Below, piece after piece: positions 45,595-54,576 of a stretch of 64,000 nucleotides of DNA (positions are counted from its first letter, which is position 1; every line of letters starts with the position of its first letter). This DNA is from Citroniella saccharovorans (GTDB taxonomy: Bacteria > Bacillota > Clostridia > Tissierellales > Peptoniphilaceae), in contig NZ_JAYKOT010000003.1 of the NCBI RefSeq assembly GCF_035481615.1, positions 682,001 to 746,000 of the forward strand, given 5' to 3'. The notes under the pieces were generated by a model, which saw nothing but the letters and a program-made list of their open reading frames with translations, did not search any database and was not told the origin of the DNA. The position numbers were made by a program, and so were the translations under genes.

Positions 45595-47418
45595 ATGGAG
45601 ATAGATTTAGATAGTATTGGTTTAGGTTTAAGTTATTTCAATGATAAATCTATTTTTAAAGTTTTTTCAACAAGAAATAAACTTAAACTTAGATTATATG
45701 AAAATCAAGAAACTGAATTTTTCAAAGAATATTCAATGATAGTTAAAAATAATGTTTTCTCGTTATGTTTAAAAGGTAATTACGAGGGATATTATTATAC
45801 TTATATAATAGAAGATAAATATGAAGTTACCGATCCATATTCATATTTTTCTAGTAAAAACTCAATTAGATCTTTTATAGGAGATATAAAAAAAACTGAT
45901 ATTGAAGATTTTAGAAAGCACAAAAAACCTTTAATAAAAAAAGATGAAATAATTATTTATGAAATGCATATAAAAGATTATACTTTTAATGAGAATAGTG
46001 GAATATTTAATAGAGGAAAATTTTTAGGATTAACAGAAGATAATACTAAATATAATAATTTTTCTACTGGACTTGATCATTTAAAAGAACTTGGGATAAA
46101 CTGCGTGCATCTTATGCCAATCTACGATTTTATAAGTGTAGATGAAGATAATTCTAAAGATTTTGATACAGATAACTATAATTGGGGCTATGATCCTGAG
46201 CTTTATAACTCTGTAGAAGGCTCATATTCAACCTCTTCAATAGATCCATACTCTAGGATAATAGAACTTAAAAAACTAATAAAAAAGTTTCACGAAGCAG
46301 GTATAAAAGTTATTTTAGATGTTGTTTATAATCATACATTTAAGTCTTTAGAATCAAATTTAAATTTACTTGCACCAAATTATTATTATAGATTATTTGA
46401 AGGCAAGTTTTCAAATGGTTCTGGATGTGGTAATGAAATCAACAGTGAAAATTTTTTTGCAAGAAAATTAATCTTAGACTCCTTAAGTTATTGGCAAAAA
46501 GAATATATGGTAGATGGATTTAGATTTGACTTAATGGGATTAATTGATAAAGAAACTATGCTACAAGCAAAAAAGATATTACAAGAATTTGATCCGGATG
46601 TAATTTTATACGGGGAACCTTGGACTGGAGGATGCACTGTTTTGGATCAGAATAATATGTCTAATATTTTAAATATTTCTGGAAATGATATTGGTTTTTT
46701 TAATGACAGCTTCAGAGATGCTATTAAGGGAAATTTAGATGATAATATTTCCGGTTTCATATCAGGAAAATTTGAATTAAAAAATAAAATCGAATGTGGC
46801 ATTGCTGGATCTATATTCTATGATGAAAAAAGGTGGGGAAACTTTATTAACCCAAAGGAGTCTATAAACTACTTTAATTCTCATGACAATCTTATTATTT
46901 CTGATAGACTAAGACTTAATATCAAAGATGAAAAGATTATAGAAAAGACTTCTATTCTTGCTTTTAATATTATTATGACATCTCAAGGAATCCCTTTTTT
47001 TGTAGCTGGAAATGAATTTTTAAGAGATAAAAAAAATTGTAAAAATTCTTATAATGCTTCAACAGATGTTAATGCAATTGACTGGTCATACAAGGAAAAG
47101 TACTATAATCATTATTTAAAGTATAAAAAAATGATAGAGTTTAGGAAGCGCTTTATAAAATTTTTTACTCTAGATAAAAGTGAAATTAAAGATAATCTAA
47201 AATTTCTTGAAAGCGGCAATAGTGGAGTAATTATATATAAAATAAATCTAGATAATAGTCAGTTAACAATAGTTCATAATGCAAGGTCTGAAGCTTATTT
47301 TTTAAAAAATATAAATAAGAGCAAGGTTGTTTACGATGGATATAATAACCCTTATATAATTGATCATAATAATTTAGAAGTTAAAGCCTATGAAAGTGTA
47401 TGTGTTTTGAATGAGTAA
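45595..47418 (+). CDS. pulA: Type I pullulanase (glycogen/starch debranching enzyme)
   Basis: 607 residues: an N-terminal beta domain, then a GH13 barrel. The type I pullulanase hallmark YNWGYDP is present, as are VVYNHT, GFRFDLMGLID with the nucleophile Asp312, YGEPWTGG with the acid/base Glu341, and YFNSHDNL with the third Asp. No signal peptide is seen, so it acts inside the cell on glycogen alpha-1,6 bonds. Starts one base after the preceding stop; overlaps the next gene by 8 bases. Confidence 0.95.
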   Translation: MEIDLDSIGLGLSYFNDKSIFKVFSTRNKLKLRLYENQETEFFKEYSMIVKNNVFSLCLKGNYEGYYYTYIIEDKYEVTDPYSYFSSKNSIRSFIGDIKKTDIEDFRKHKKPLIKKDEIIIYEMHIKDYTFNENSGIFNRGKFLGLTEDNTKYNNFSTGLDHLKELGINCVHLMPIYDFISVDEDNSKDFDTDNYNWGYDPELYNSVEGSYSTSSIDPYSRIIELKKLIKKFHEAGIKVILDVVYNHTFKSLESNLNLLAPNYYYRLFEGKFSNGSGCGNEINSENFFARKLILDSLSYWQKEYMVDGFRFDLMGLIDKETMLQAKKILQEFDPDVILYGEPWTGGCTVLDQNNMSNILNISGNDIGFFNDSFRDAIKGNLDDNISGFISGKFELKNKIECGIAGSIFYDEKRWGNFINPKESINYFNSHDNLIISDRLRLNIKDEKIIEKTSILAFNIIMTSQGIPFFVAGNEFLRDKKNCKNSYNASTDVNAIDWSYKEKYYNHYLKYKKMIEFRKRFIKFFTLDKSEIKDNLKFLESGNSGVIIYKINLDNSQLTIVHNARSEAYFLKNINKSKVVYDGYNNPYIIDHNNLEVKAYESVCVLNE

Positions 47419-47995
47419 ATACTATTCAATAGATGAAAAAAAATTTATTATAGAAAATAAATATTTTGGAGGAAATCAGGCTGATTTAAGCAAAAAAAAT
47501 AATAAGGATAGAGGATGTTCAATTATAGCCTTAAGTAATTATTTATATTATATTTCAAAGAGCCAGAAAAAATATAATTTTCTATTTATTGAAGATAATT
47601 ATAATGAATTTATTAGATTTTCAGAGAAAATTGCAAAATACTTTAATATTGGACTTTTTGGACAACCTTTTTTATTTAATATTAAATCGGCGTTAAATGC
47701 AATATCTAAAGATTATTCATTTAAATACAAAGCTAAAACACTTGTTTTATCTAATAATAAATTAAAAATTGAAAGATTTATAATTGGAGCTTTAAATATA
47801 AATCTACCTGTTATTGCAGTAAATTGGGACAATCCAAATAAGGTATTGAAGTTTCATTGGGTAACAATTACAGGCTTAAGAAAAGAAAATAATAAAATTT
47901 ATTTAGAATATTCGTCTTGGTCAAAAAAATATATATCAGCTTTAGATGATTTTTACAAAACATCGTTTTATACTGCTTTTATATATTTTTTATAG
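47411..47995 (+). CDS. Putative C39-like/papain-fold cysteine peptidase
   Basis: 194 residues, family not recognised with certainty. The pattern fits a papain-like fold: a candidate nucleophile Cys in RGCSIIALSNYL (near residue 36) and a His in LKFHWVTITGL near residue 150, followed by YLEYSSWSKKY, which resembles the Asn/Asp-turn and W.G-type segment of C39-like enzymes. No signal peptide. It is tightly coupled to pulA and followed by pgm, a surprising place for a peptidase. It might be a pseudopeptidase. Confidence 0.55.
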   Translation: MSKYYSIDEKKFIIENKYFGGNQADLSKKNNKDRGCSIIALSNYLYYISKSQKKYNFLFIEDNYNEFIRFSEKIAKYFNIGLFGQPFLFNIKSALNAISKDYSFKYKAKTLVLSNNKLKIERFIIGALNINLPVIAVNWDNPNKVLKFHWVTITGLRKENNKIYLEYSSWSKKYISALDDFYKTSFYTAFIYFL

Positions 47996-48027
47996 TAGAT
48001 TAGATTAGTAGAAAAATAGGAGGACTT

Positions 48028-49704
48028 ATGTATAAAAAAAATTTGGAAAATTGGCTTAATTCAAATGTAATTGATGAGGCCGACAAAAAAGCAGTGCTAT
48101 CGGTTAAAGACAATGAAGAGCTTGAAGATATGTTTTATAAAAATCTTGAATTTGGTACTGCTGGCTTAAGAGGAATTATTGGACCAGGTAGCAATAGAAT
48201 GAATATCTATACAGTTGGTTTAGCAACTCAAGCATTTTCAAATGTTATAAATAGTAAAGATTATACTTATGCTGAAAAAGCTATAGCAATTGTTTACGAC
48301 GTTAGACATATGTCTAAAGAGTTTGCAGAAATGGCAGCAAGATGCTTTGCTGCCAATGGTATAAAAGTATATCTAAAAAAAGAAAATGGTACTACACCTT
48401 TTTTATCTTTCCTTATTAGAGAACTTAAACTTGCGGGAGGAGTTATGATAACAGCTTCTCATAATCCAAAAAATTATAATGGTTATAAAGCTTACTGGGA
48501 AGAAGGTTCACAAATCTTAGAAGATTTAGCAGGAGAAATAAAAGAACAGGTAGAAAAAATTTCTTTTGAAGAAATAAAATTAATTGATTTGGAAGAGGGA
48601 TTCAATAAGAATATCATTCAGTATCTAGATGGAGAAATTTATAAAAAATATATCAATGATATTTTAAATAAAAAGATTGAAGATGAAAATATAGATAAAA
48701 ACATAAAAATAGTTTATTCTCCACTAAATGGTACTGGTAGTATTCCAGTAAGAGAAGTTTTAGAAAAGAGAGGATTTAATAATTTATTCTATGTAAAAGA
48801 AGAACTAGATCCAGATCCAGATTTTAAAACAACAAATTATCCAAATCCTGAAAATCAAAAAGTTTTTAAACTTTCAGAAAAATTAGGTAGAGAAGAGGCT
48901 AGTGATATTCTAATTGCAACAGATCCTGATTGCGATAGGGCAGCTATAGAAGTAAGAGATAAAAACGGAGATTATATATTTTTTAATGGAAATAAAATTG
49001 GCGCCCTACTAGTAAATTACATTCTAGAAAGATTAAATGCCAAAAAGAAACTTAAAGGGAATGAGGTTGTTGTTAAATCAATAGTAACTGGCGATTTAAC
49101 AAAATATATATGTGAAAAGTATGGTATAGAACTTGTAGAAGTTCTTACTGGATTTAAAAATATAGCTGAAGTCGCTAATAAACTAGATAAAACAAATGAT
49201 AAGAAATATTTATTTGGGTTTGAAGAATCTATTGGATATTGCTACACAGGAAGTGTAAGAGATAAAGATGCAGTAAACTCTTCAATGATGATTGCAGAAA
49301 TGGCTGCATACTATAAAAAGAATGGTCTTACTCTTTTAGATGTTCTAGAAAAATTATATGAAGAACATGGATATTTCTTTGAAAAATTAAATCAAGTAGT
49401 TCTTGAAGGGATTAACGGTAGAGAAAAAATTAAAGAGATTATGAGTAAATTTAGAAATGAAAAGATTGAAAAAATAGGGGATATGAATTTAGTTAAAATG
49501 ATAGACTATCTAAATTCTGATACTGGTCTTGCAAAAAGTGATGTTTTAAAATTTCTTTTTGATGATGGATCATGGTTTGCAGTTAGACCATCAGGTACTG
49601 AACCTAAGATAAAATTTTATATTTATTCTAGAGATATGGATAAAGATAAATCTAAGAAAAAGCTATTACAAATTGAAAAATATATTGATGAAAGATTAAA
49701 TTAG
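48028..49704 (+). CDS. Alpha-phosphoglucomutase (phosphohexomutase family)
   Basis: 558 residues with the phospho-Ser loop TASHNPKNYNGYKAYW, the metal loop ATDPDCDRAAIEV, the sugar loop FGFEESIGYC and the phosphate-binding RPSGTEPKIKFY. B. subtilis PgcA-like length. It interconverts glucose-1-phosphate and glucose-6-phosphate, feeding or draining glycogen. AGGAGG precedes the ATG; the operon ends at a terminator. Confidence 0.95.
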   Translation: MYKKNLENWLNSNVIDEADKKAVLSVKDNEELEDMFYKNLEFGTAGLRGIIGPGSNRMNIYTVGLATQAFSNVINSKDYTYAEKAIAIVYDVRHMSKEFAEMAARCFAANGIKVYLKKENGTTPFLSFLIRELKLAGGVMITASHNPKNYNGYKAYWEEGSQILEDLAGEIKEQVEKISFEEIKLIDLEEGFNKNIIQYLDGEIYKKYINDILNKKIEDENIDKNIKIVYSPLNGTGSIPVREVLEKRGFNNLFYVKEELDPDPDFKTTNYPNPENQKVFKLSEKLGREEASDILIATDPDCDRAAIEVRDKNGDYIFFNGNKIGALLVNYILERLNAKKKLKGNEVVVKSIVTGDLTKYICEKYGIELVEVLTGFKNIAEVANKLDKTNDKKYLFGFEESIGYCYTGSVRDKDAVNSSMMIAEMAAYYKKNGLTLLDVLEKLYEEHGYFFEKLNQVVLEGINGREKIKEIMSKFRNEKIEKIGDMNLVKMIDYLNSDTGLAKSDVLKFLFDDGSWFAVRPSGTEPKIKFYIYSRDMDKDKSKKKLLQIEKYIDERLN

Positions 49705-49721
49705 AATAGCAATAATAAAAA

Positions 49722-49757
49722 GCTGAGTTAGAAAAAATATTCTAACTCAGCAATTTT
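49722..49757. terminator. Bidirectional intrinsic terminator
   Basis: Twelve-base perfect stem (49722-49733 and 49740-49751) with a six-base A-rich loop; A5 precedes and T5 follows it, so it can end both the glycogen operon and the converging reductase operon. Confidence 0.9.
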
Positions 49758-50896
49758 TATAACATTTCTATAAATGCTTCTATTCTGGTATTTAATCCAC
49801 CAATGTCTGAAGTCGAGTAATCAGTTTCAACTGCCATATATCTTACGCCTAGGATTTCAGATAATTCTTTTATAGACTTTGATTCCATTTGGAATGGTTG
49901 ACAGGCTGTAAGGTGCATATCAATTACTGCATCAACCTTAAAATCTTTAATCATTCTAGTTAACAGTTCTATTCTATTTGGGTTAGGGGATATACAAGCA
50001 CATCCAATTTTTAAATATTTATCTGCTAAAGCTTCTATAAGATCAGGATTATTTTCATCTACATTAAGATCATTTGCTTTAGCTCCACCACAATTTTCAA
50101 ATGCAACAACAATAGCTCCTGTTCTTTCAACTGCTTCGATTACTTTCTCTGTAGCTTTTCCTATTGGGCATCCAGTAATTAGAATTCTTTCACCTGTGTA
50201 CTCATTATTTTCAGCTTTTATTTTTTCAATAACTTCATCAATATATTCAGGGATTACAGTCTTATCAAATTCATATTGAATACCTTCAAGAACATGCCAA
50301 AGGTCTAATCCCTTCATAGGAAGCTTATCAGCAGTCATCAAATTATAAAACTTTTTTAGGGCTGATCTTTCATTATTTACCACTTTTATGGCTTCTTTTA
50401 ATTTTTCATCGGTGATACTTGTTTCAAATTTTTCTTCAAGAATTTTTTTGCATTTTACTATTTCTGCCATCCAAAGTTTTTTGGCTTCTGGAGAAATGGA
50501 GTTAGGTAGCTGCATAACATGAACATCTTTAAAATTTCCTAAATACTCATACATTTTCTTTTTTCCATCACAAGTAGTTTCTCCAATTACTATATCTGAG
50601 AAATAAAAAAATGGACACTTATCAGTAATTGCAAATCCATAAGATGATTTAATAAGTGGACAAATATTTTTTGGTAAATCTTTTTCAGCTACAGGGATAG
50701 TTTCATCAGAAGTTGAACATAGAGATATACAACTTGCACCAGCTGCAAAAGCTAATTCACTAGGAAAAAATGTACAAAAAACTCCAACTATTGGGATATT
50801 TTTATCTTTTAATTCTTTAACTCTAATAAAAGAATTTTGCCTATTTTCTGCAAAATCATCAAATATTTCAGGTAAATCTTTTTTTAAATTTAACAT
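49757..50896 (-). CDS. Double-cubane-cluster reductase (HgdB/BcrC-like, YjiM-type)
   Basis: 379 residues of the 2-hydroxyacyl-CoA dehydratase component family. Numerous cysteines lie in FCTFFPSE, CISLCS, ICPLIKSSYG, KCPFFYFSD, ETTCDGKKK, GCPIGK, CACISPNP and TACQPFQ, which fits the double-cubane [8Fe-9S] subgroup (E. coli YjiM-like) rather than two-subunit dehydratases, since no second dehydratase subunit is present. The activator upstream injects electrons with ATP. The physiological substrate is unknown. The start at 50896 follows GGAGG; an upstream TTG at 50911 overlaps that site. Confidence 0.85.
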   Translation of the reverse strand: MLNLKKDLPEIFDDFAENRQNSFIRVKELKDKNIPIVGVFCTFFPSELAFAAGASCISLCSTSDETIPVAEKDLPKNICPLIKSSYGFAITDKCPFFYFSDIVIGETTCDGKKKMYEYLGNFKDVHVMQLPNSISPEAKKLWMAEIVKCKKILEEKFETSITDEKLKEAIKVVNNERSALKKFYNLMTADKLPMKGLDLWHVLEGIQYEFDKTVIPEYIDEVIEKIKAENNEYTGERILITGCPIGKATEKVIEAVERTGAIVVAFENCGGAKANDLNVDENNPDLIEALADKYLKIGCACISPNPNRIELLTRMIKDFKVDAVIDMHLTACQPFQMESKSIKELSEILGVRYMAVETDYSTSDIGGLNTRIEAFIEML

Positions 50897-50897
50897 T

Positions 50898-51671
50898 TTA
50901 TTTTCCTCCAAATTTTTCTTTAGCTATACTTGCTGCACCTATAGCCCCAGCATATTTAGCAAGTTTATTAGTTGAAACTTCCATTCCCATTTCTTCGTTT
51001 AAAAGTTCTAAAAAAATTGGACTGGAACTTAATCCACCAGTTAAAAAGAGTTCCTTGTCATCTAATTTTCTTGATGCAAGTTGTTTAACTTTCGTTATAA
51101 CCGATGAGACTATTCCTCTTGCTATATTTTCTTTTTTTTCACCAGCTCCCATAAGTGAAATTATTTCAGATTCAGCAAAAACTGTACACATAGAGCTTAT
51201 TTTAATATTTTTACCTATTTTTGCTAAATCAAATAGTTCATCAAGACTTAAAGACAATTTATCGGCCATTATTTCAATGAATCTTCCAGTACCTGCTGAG
51301 CATTTATCATTCATAATAAAATCATCAACTCTACCGTCAACAACTGAAATAACTTTTGTATCCTGACCACCAATATCTATGACAGTAATATTGTCTTTAT
51401 TACTTAAAATACTTGCACCCTTTCCATGGCATGTAATTTCAGTAATATTTTTATTTTGATAGGGAACTGATACTCTTCCATATCCAGTTGTAACAACTTT
51501 AACATTTTCATCTTCTGGATTTATATTGTATTTTTCTTGAAGAATTTCTTTAATTTTTTGAGCGGTTTCTTTAGAATTCCAACCTGTTGGAATTACAAAG
51601 TATTGATCTATTTCACCAATTATATAAACTTTACTAGCTGTTGAACCAATATCTATACCAATATATTTCAA
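50898..51671 (-). CDS. Acyl-CoA dehydratase activase-type ATPase (reductase activator)
   Basis: 257 residues of the ASKHA-fold BadF/HgdC family: YIGIDIGSTASKVYI phosphate loop, VIDIGGQDTK, and the CSAGTGRF and CTVFAESE segments, whose cysteines bind the bridging [4Fe-4S] cluster of the homodimer, and FLTGGLS near the C-terminus. It uses ATP to drive low-potential electrons into the partner reductase. TTG at 51671 is preferred as start, because the in-frame GTG nine bases upstream is part of GAGGTG. Confidence 0.9.
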   Translation of the reverse strand: MKYIGIDIGSTASKVYIIGEIDQYFVIPTGWNSKETAQKIKEILQEKYNINPEDENVKVVTTGYGRVSVPYQNKNITEITCHGKGASILSNKDNITVIDIGGQDTKVISVVDGRVDDFIMNDKCSAGTGRFIEIMADKLSLSLDELFDLAKIGKNIKISSMCTVFAESEIISLMGAGEKKENIARGIVSSVITKVKQLASRKLDDKELFLTGGLSSSPIFLELLNEEMGMEVSTNKLAKYAGAIGAASIAKEKFGGK

Positions 51672-51775
51672 TTCATTCACCTCATTATAAATACTATCAT
51701 ATATTTAAATACTTTTATATAAAATTTGTTAGAAAATTTTCATAAAACATAGATGAATTTAAATAAAATAATTAA

Positions 51776-51787
51776 ATAACCCAAAGC
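51776..51787 (-). terminator. Distal arm of a terminator split by the IS element
   Basis: This 12-base arm is the exact inverse complement of 53377-53388. Removing the IS and one copy of the TTT duplication joins the two into a 12-pair hairpin with a 7-base loop, followed on the minus strand by T-rich sequence. It is the presumed original terminator of the antiporter gene. Confidence 0.75.
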
Positions 51788-51822
51788 TTATTTTAAGGTG
51801 ACCCCAAAAAGTTGGACTTTAT

Positions 51823-51860
51823 ACCAGAGACATTTAGAAATATTTGTCTCTGGTTTTTTT
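51823..51860 (+). terminator. Outward-blocking terminator inside the IS left end
   Basis: Ten-base stem (51823-51832 and 51845-51854) followed by T7 on the plus strand. It would stop plus-strand transcripts entering the element antisense to the transposase. A perfect 18-base palindrome follows at 51869-51886, just beyond the transposase stop. Confidence 0.7.
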
Positions 51861-51891
51861 GTCCTCATATTTCCCCTAGGGGAAATCGCAG

Positions 51892-53313
51892 CTAAGCTGC
51901 ATTCAATTTCCTATATTCAACTGGACTTAAATATCCAAGTTTTTCTTTTATTCTATCTTCATTGTAATATTTTATATATTCTTCTATTGTCTTTTTTAGT
52001 TCGTTAAATGATTTAAACGTTCTACCATAGTAAATTTCTTGTTTTAATATCCCGAAGAAATTCTCCATAGGAGAATTATCTAAGCAATTTCCTTTTCTTG
52101 ACATACTCTGTAAAATTCCATTAGATTCTAATTTTTCAGTATATTGTTTTAATTGATATGCCCATCCTTGATCTGAATGGAATATTCTTTTAAACTTGCA
52201 ATCTGAAGTCTTTGAAATTGCTTCTTCAAGTGATGTTATTATTGCATCTAATGTAGGTGAAGTTGTTATTGAATAGCTAATGATTTCTCCATTAAACATA
52301 TCCAAGAAAGGATTTAAGTAAAGTTTTTTTACTTGCATATTCCCATACTTATCTGTTTCATAGTATTTGAATTCACTTGTATCTGTTGTGATTTTTTGAT
52401 GTACTACAGATGTTTTAAATCTTCTTTTTATCCTATTTGGTGCTACTTTACCTACTGTTCCCTTGTATGAGTAATATTTTCTTGATTTACGTGCAAAGTT
52501 TGTTACCTGAAGTTTCAGCTTCTGTACCAACCTTTGAACTTTTTTCTTGTTTATTAAAATTCCAAGTCTTCTAAGCATCGCATGTATTCTTCTGTATCCA
52601 TAGTTTGGATTATCTTTTCTCATTTTCTTGATTTGATTCTCAAAGGCTTCATCTTTATTTTTTCTATCAAATCTTTTTTGCCAATACATGTATGTTGATT
52701 TTGGAAAATTAAATTGTTTAAGTAAATCTTTTAGTGGATATTTTTCTCTTAATGAGTGAATTATTCTAGCCATTCTCTCATTTTCTGATCTTCCTCGTCC
52801 TCTAATTCCATCTTTTTTTTTTAGAAAATCTATTTCCATTTGTGCCCAGTAAAGCTTATCTTTAAGTTCAGCAATTTCGTCTATCCCTTCCTTAGAATAT
52901 TCTTTCTTTACTTGTTCTTTTTCTTTTTCATTATTTTTATCTTTAGTCATACTTGAAGGTCTTCCTCTCTTTTTAGGTCTAAGTCCATCAAGTCCTTGAT
53001 TTCTAAAATCAATTACCCATCTAGCAATGATCGCTGGATTATTAATCTTAAATTGATTAGAAAGTTCTTGATAGGACATTTCTCCTGTTAAGTACAAGTT
53101 TACTATATTCTTCTTAAATTCGAAAGAGTAACTATTATTTTTTCTAGAAATTTTTAAGCCTTCATATCCTTGTGTTTTGTATGAATTTACCCATCTTCTG
53201 ACTACTGAATGATCACTGAGTCCATATTTATCAGTTAAATATTTATATCCTCCTTCTTTATTTAAGTATTCTTGTACTATTTTCATCTTAAATTCTGTAC
53301 TATATTTTGTCAT
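51892..53313 (-). CDS. IS3-family transposase (fused OrfA-OrfB)
   Basis: 473 residues: two N-terminal helix-turn-helix units (about 1-55 and 60-115), a coiled-coil linker, an HTH_21 region (PNYGYRRIHAMLRRLG) and an rve integrase core with the DDE triad in TTDTSEF, HSDQGWAY and SPMENFFGILKQE. In most IS3 elements OrfA and OrfB lie in different frames and join by -1 frameshifting. Here they are one frame, joined across an A10 run (complement of 52813-52822) encoding LKKKD. Intact by motif, so the element may be active. Confidence 0.93.
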   Translation of the reverse strand: MTKYSTEFKMKIVQEYLNKEGGYKYLTDKYGLSDHSVVRRWVNSYKTQGYEGLKISRKNNSYSFEFKKNIVNLYLTGEMSYQELSNQFKINNPAIIARWVIDFRNQGLDGLRPKKRGRPSSMTKDKNNEKEKEQVKKEYSKEGIDEIAELKDKLYWAQMEIDFLKKKDGIRGRGRSENERMARIIHSLREKYPLKDLLKQFNFPKSTYMYWQKRFDRKNKDEAFENQIKKMRKDNPNYGYRRIHAMLRRLGILINKKKVQRLVQKLKLQVTNFARKSRKYYSYKGTVGKVAPNRIKRRFKTSVVHQKITTDTSEFKYYETDKYGNMQVKKLYLNPFLDMFNGEIISYSITTSPTLDAIITSLEEAISKTSDCKFKRIFHSDQGWAYQLKQYTEKLESNGILQSMSRKGNCLDNSPMENFFGILKQEIYYGRTFKSFNELKKTIEEYIKYYNEDRIKEKLGYLSPVEYRKLNAA

Positions 53314-53376
53314 GAAAAAACTGACCTCCTCAAAGTTGGTTTTTTTAGGTCCAACTTTTTGGGGTCAGTTCATTTG

Positions 53377-53388
53377 GCTTTGGGTTAT
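53377..53388 (-). terminator. Proximal arm of the split antiporter terminator
   Basis: Pairs perfectly over 12 bases with 51776-51787, now about 1.6 kb away because of the IS. It lies 9 bases after the antiporter stop codon on the minus strand. Confidence 0.75.
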
Positions 53389-53396
53389 GAATGGAT

Positions 53397-54576
53397 TTAT
53401 AATTTTTCTGTTTGAATTTCACCTGCTTTTATTAAAGCTGTTTTTGTAATTAAAGGACCTAGTAGTTCGTAAATTACAACTCCTGCTAAAACTATAGCTC
53501 TAATTTCAGAACCTTGACTACCAGGTATAATATTTTGGGCTATTAGGGAAAGTCCAATTGCAACTCCAGCTTGTGGAAATAGAGTAAAGCCTAAGTATTT
53601 ACTAACTTTAGGATTTGATTTTGTTATATCGCAGCCAATTTTAGCTCCTATAAATTTACCGAAAGCTCTAGCAAATACATATAATATTGCTACAAGTCCG
53701 ACATTTTTAAAAACAGAAAAATCTAAATCTGCTCCTGATAGAGTAAAAAATAGTAAGTATAGAGGGCCTTGTACCCCTTGAAGTGCATTAATTATTGAAG
53801 ACTTTTTAGTAGTTGTATTAGATAAAGTAACCCCAAAAGCCATTATCATTAATAGGGAAGATAGATTAAATTTATCTGATATAAAAGTTTGAATAAAAAT
53901 TAAAGCTATAACATACATGGTTACTTCAAGTTGATTTTTTAATCTTTTTTGTAATGATAGATGATAAAACTCCTAAAACTAATCCTAATACAAGTGCCGC
54001 AATAATTTCTAAAATAGGAAGTAGTACCATATGAAATATATCTAAGCTTGAACCAGCTAACAAATTGGTTGCTAGGGTGGAAGCTATACCAAAAATCATA
54101 ATACAAAAAGCATCATCTAGGGCTACAACAGGCATTAAAGTATCAACTAGTGGTCCTTTTGCTCTATATTGTTTAATAACCATTAAAGTTGCAGCAGGAG
54201 CGGTTGCAGAACTTATCGCTCCTAAAACTAAAGCAAAAACCATACTTTGCCCGCTTATTATCATTACTGTAAAAACAGAAACAAAGGCCATAAATGCTTC
54301 AAAAAAAGTAATTATAATAATCTTTGTTCCTAGGGCTTTAAGTGAATTTAAGTCCATTTCGCTACCAATATTAAAAGCTATAAAAGAAAGTGCTACAGTA
54401 GATAAAATTTCAAAATCTTTTAAATAGTCTTTTGGTATTATTCCCAATAGAGATGGGCCTAAAATTACACCACAAATTAAATAGCCAGTAACTTCAGGTA
54501 GTCTAAATTTACCTAAAATATTGGCTACTATCATTGCTGATAAAAATATAATTGCTAAGTATAAAAGGTATTTCAT
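53397..54576 (-). pseudogene. CPA2-type cation/proton antiporter, interrupted by one frameshift
   Basis: Two adjoining frames form one antiporter of about 393 residues. The first ~216 residues (54576-53926) have the N-terminal membrane helices with LPEVTGYLICGVILGPSLLGI and SSATAPAATLMVI, ending abnormally KKIKKST. The rest continues in another frame as KNQLEVTMYVIALIFIQTFIS through to the C-terminal helices. The shift is one extra base in T6 (53935-53940; A6 on the coding strand). CPA2 members exchange Na+ or K+ for protons. Its PII-like partner is directly upstream. Confidence 0.85.

Larger units (their letters stand above)
51794..53372 (-). mobile_element. IS3-family insertion sequence (complete, ~1579 bp)
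   Basis: Terminal inverted repeats share TGACCCCAAAAAGTTGGAC (51799-51817 and complement at 53349-53367), with imperfect outer bases to 51794 and 53372. A 3-base TTT direct repeat flanks it (51791-51793, 53373-53375), matching IS3-family target duplication. It encodes one transposase on the minus strand. It lies between the activator gene and the antiporter gene and interrupts a terminator hairpin, which fixes its boundaries. Confidence 0.9.

Noticed and set aside
38174..49704. A conventional glgP gene in the glycogen operon
   Set aside because: The only candidate lacks LNDTHP, KRLHEYKR and GTGNMKF residues, so it is reported as a degenerate homologue rather than an active enzyme.
51055..51366. 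Plus-strand open frame opposite the reductase activator
   Set aside because: Antisense shadow of a well-supported gene, with no ribosome binding site or recognisable domain. Other antisense frames were dropped for the same reason.
49757..51671. 2-hydroxyglutaryl-CoA dehydratase complex
   Set aside because: A second dehydratase subunit and associated CoA-transferase are missing; the cysteine-rich single subunit fits the double-cubane type better.
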